From JBDSTZ01 sp039927975 (GTDB taxonomy: Bacteria > Pseudomonadota > Gammaproteobacteria > Burkholderiales > Burkholderiaceae_D): a stretch of 5,981 nt of DNA. Location: positions 1 to 5,981 of the forward strand of contig JBDSTZ010000543.1 of the NCBI GenBank assembly GCA_039927975.1, given 5' to 3'. A program made the position numbers and the translations under genes. The notes under the pieces are model-generated. The model ran no database searches. It was given only the letters and a program-made list of their open reading frames with translations, and was not told the origin of the DNA. Shown here in pieces: positions 5,369 to 5,981 of the stretch (position 1 is its first letter; every line of letters starts with the position of its first letter).

Positions 5369-5981
5369 CTATCGGGGGATGGCGCAGACCACCGCGGTAC
5401 AGTTATGAAAGCCGCTGAACTGGCCTTCGGAGCGGGCGATCTGGCCGTAGGTGTTACAACCGGCGAAGGTCTCGGAACCGAGTGTGTCGGCGACGGCGCG
5501 CAGCTCGTCGCCAAACTCCTGGCCCAGCCGCAGGCGGGTGGCCGCGCAATCGAACAGCAGCGAGCCGGCCAGTTCATTGCCCTGCAAGCCGGTCAGCGCC
5601 GCCTGGGCGGCCTGGCGTGCGGCGTCGCAGGCCGATGCCACGCTGGCCATCATGATGTTGACGGTGGCGCCGGCCGGCACCGCCGCCGCGCAGGAAATCG
5701 AACCGTCCTCGTTGAGAGCAAGCGGCACCCGCAGCTTATGGCCGTCGCCGGTGTCGATGCCGATCACATTGTGCAGGAAGAAGGGCAGCGGGTCGGCGCG
5801 ATTGAATTGCTGGCCGGTCGCTTGCGCGTGCTGCTCGAACATGTCGCCGGCCGGGATGGCGTTGAGGCTGACAAGGCGGTTGCCGTCGGCTTCGGTGACC
5901 CGAAGCGCGGGCCCGCGCGGCGCCCAGCCATGGTAGACGCCCAGGCCGAGCGGTTTTTTCGATAGCATCTCGACCACCACG
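5369..5981 (-). CDS. FIST-domain sensory protein (NosP-like?), N-terminal half outside the window
   Basis: An open frame enters from the right edge and ends at TAG 5371-5369, giving the last 203-204 residues. Typical FIST proteins are about 380-400 residues, so roughly the N-terminal half is missing and the true start is not visible. GVYHGWAPRGPALRVTEADG (14-33 of the visible part) is the typical end of the FIST N domain. The rest fits the FIST C domain: LPFFLHNVIG (65-74), LLFDCAATRLRLG (141-153) and the closing block GCNTYGQIARSEGQFSGFHN (174-193), then TAVVCAIP. No membrane segment or signal is seen in this part. FIST domains bind small ligands; NosP members bind haem and nitric oxide and inhibit a co-encoded hybrid kinase. 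This gene directly precedes such a kinase, so it is probably its sensor or regulator. Whether it binds haem cannot be judged from this half. Confidence 0.88.
   Translation of the reverse strand, partial: VVVEMLSKKPLGLGVYHGWAPRGPALRVTEADGNRLVSLNAIPAGDMFEQHAQATGQQFNRADPLPFFLHNVIGIDTGDGHKLRVPLALNEDGSISCAAAVPAGATVNIMMASVASACDAARQAAQAALTGLQGNELAGSLLFDCAATRLRLGQEFGDELRAVADTLGSETFAGCNTYGQIARSEGQFSGFHNCTAVVCAIPR

Overview
This is a GC-rich window (about two thirds G+C by eye). It holds five protein-coding genes, two of them cut by the window edges, and one real intergenic region. The protein families, base composition and tight packing fit a betaproteobacterium of the order Burkholderiales, most likely Oxalobacteraceae (Massilia/Duganella-like). 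That assignment is inferred from gene content and style, because no rRNA or other marker gene is present. I see no tRNA, rRNA, CRISPR array, insertion sequence or phage gene.

Left block (minus strand, 1-2288): a circularly permuted ATP-grasp ligase-like protein (858-2288) is followed, with a 7-base overlap, by an alpha-E (DUF403) protein (864 running off the left edge). The two form a translationally coupled unit. It is the core of a widespread but poorly understood predicted peptide/amide-ligation module, whose usual further partners are a transglutaminase-like protease and a proteasome-like (Anbu) protease. Those partners, if present, lie left of the window.

Intergenic region (2289-2466): the only true non-coding stretch, between divergent genes. 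It is unusually rich in small palindromes. It also has a sigma-54-like -24/-12 match pointing at the ATP-grasp gene, a perfect GC-rich hairpin just downstream of the start point that match predicts, and an AT-rich patch before the rightward gene.

Middle (plus strand, 2467-3690): an HPP-family membrane protein with a C-terminal pair of CBS domains. It is a putative transporter with an intracellular regulatory module.

Right block (minus strand, 3677-5981): the C-terminal half of a FIST-domain sensor protein (cut by the right edge), then 12 bases later a soluble hybrid histidine kinase with a C-terminal receiver. This FIST plus hybrid-kinase layout matches the nosP-nahK / nosP-vpsS type of nitric-oxide-responsive system known from Pseudomonas and Vibrio. 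A sensory FIST protein regulating its neighbouring kinase is the leading hypothesis. The kinase and the HPP gene converge and overlap by 14 bases, leaving no room for a terminator between them.

Working picture: a signalling pair on the right, a putative small-anion transporter in the middle, and a predicted amide-ligase module on the left. A functional link among the three blocks, such as a nitrogen-oxide theme, is speculation.
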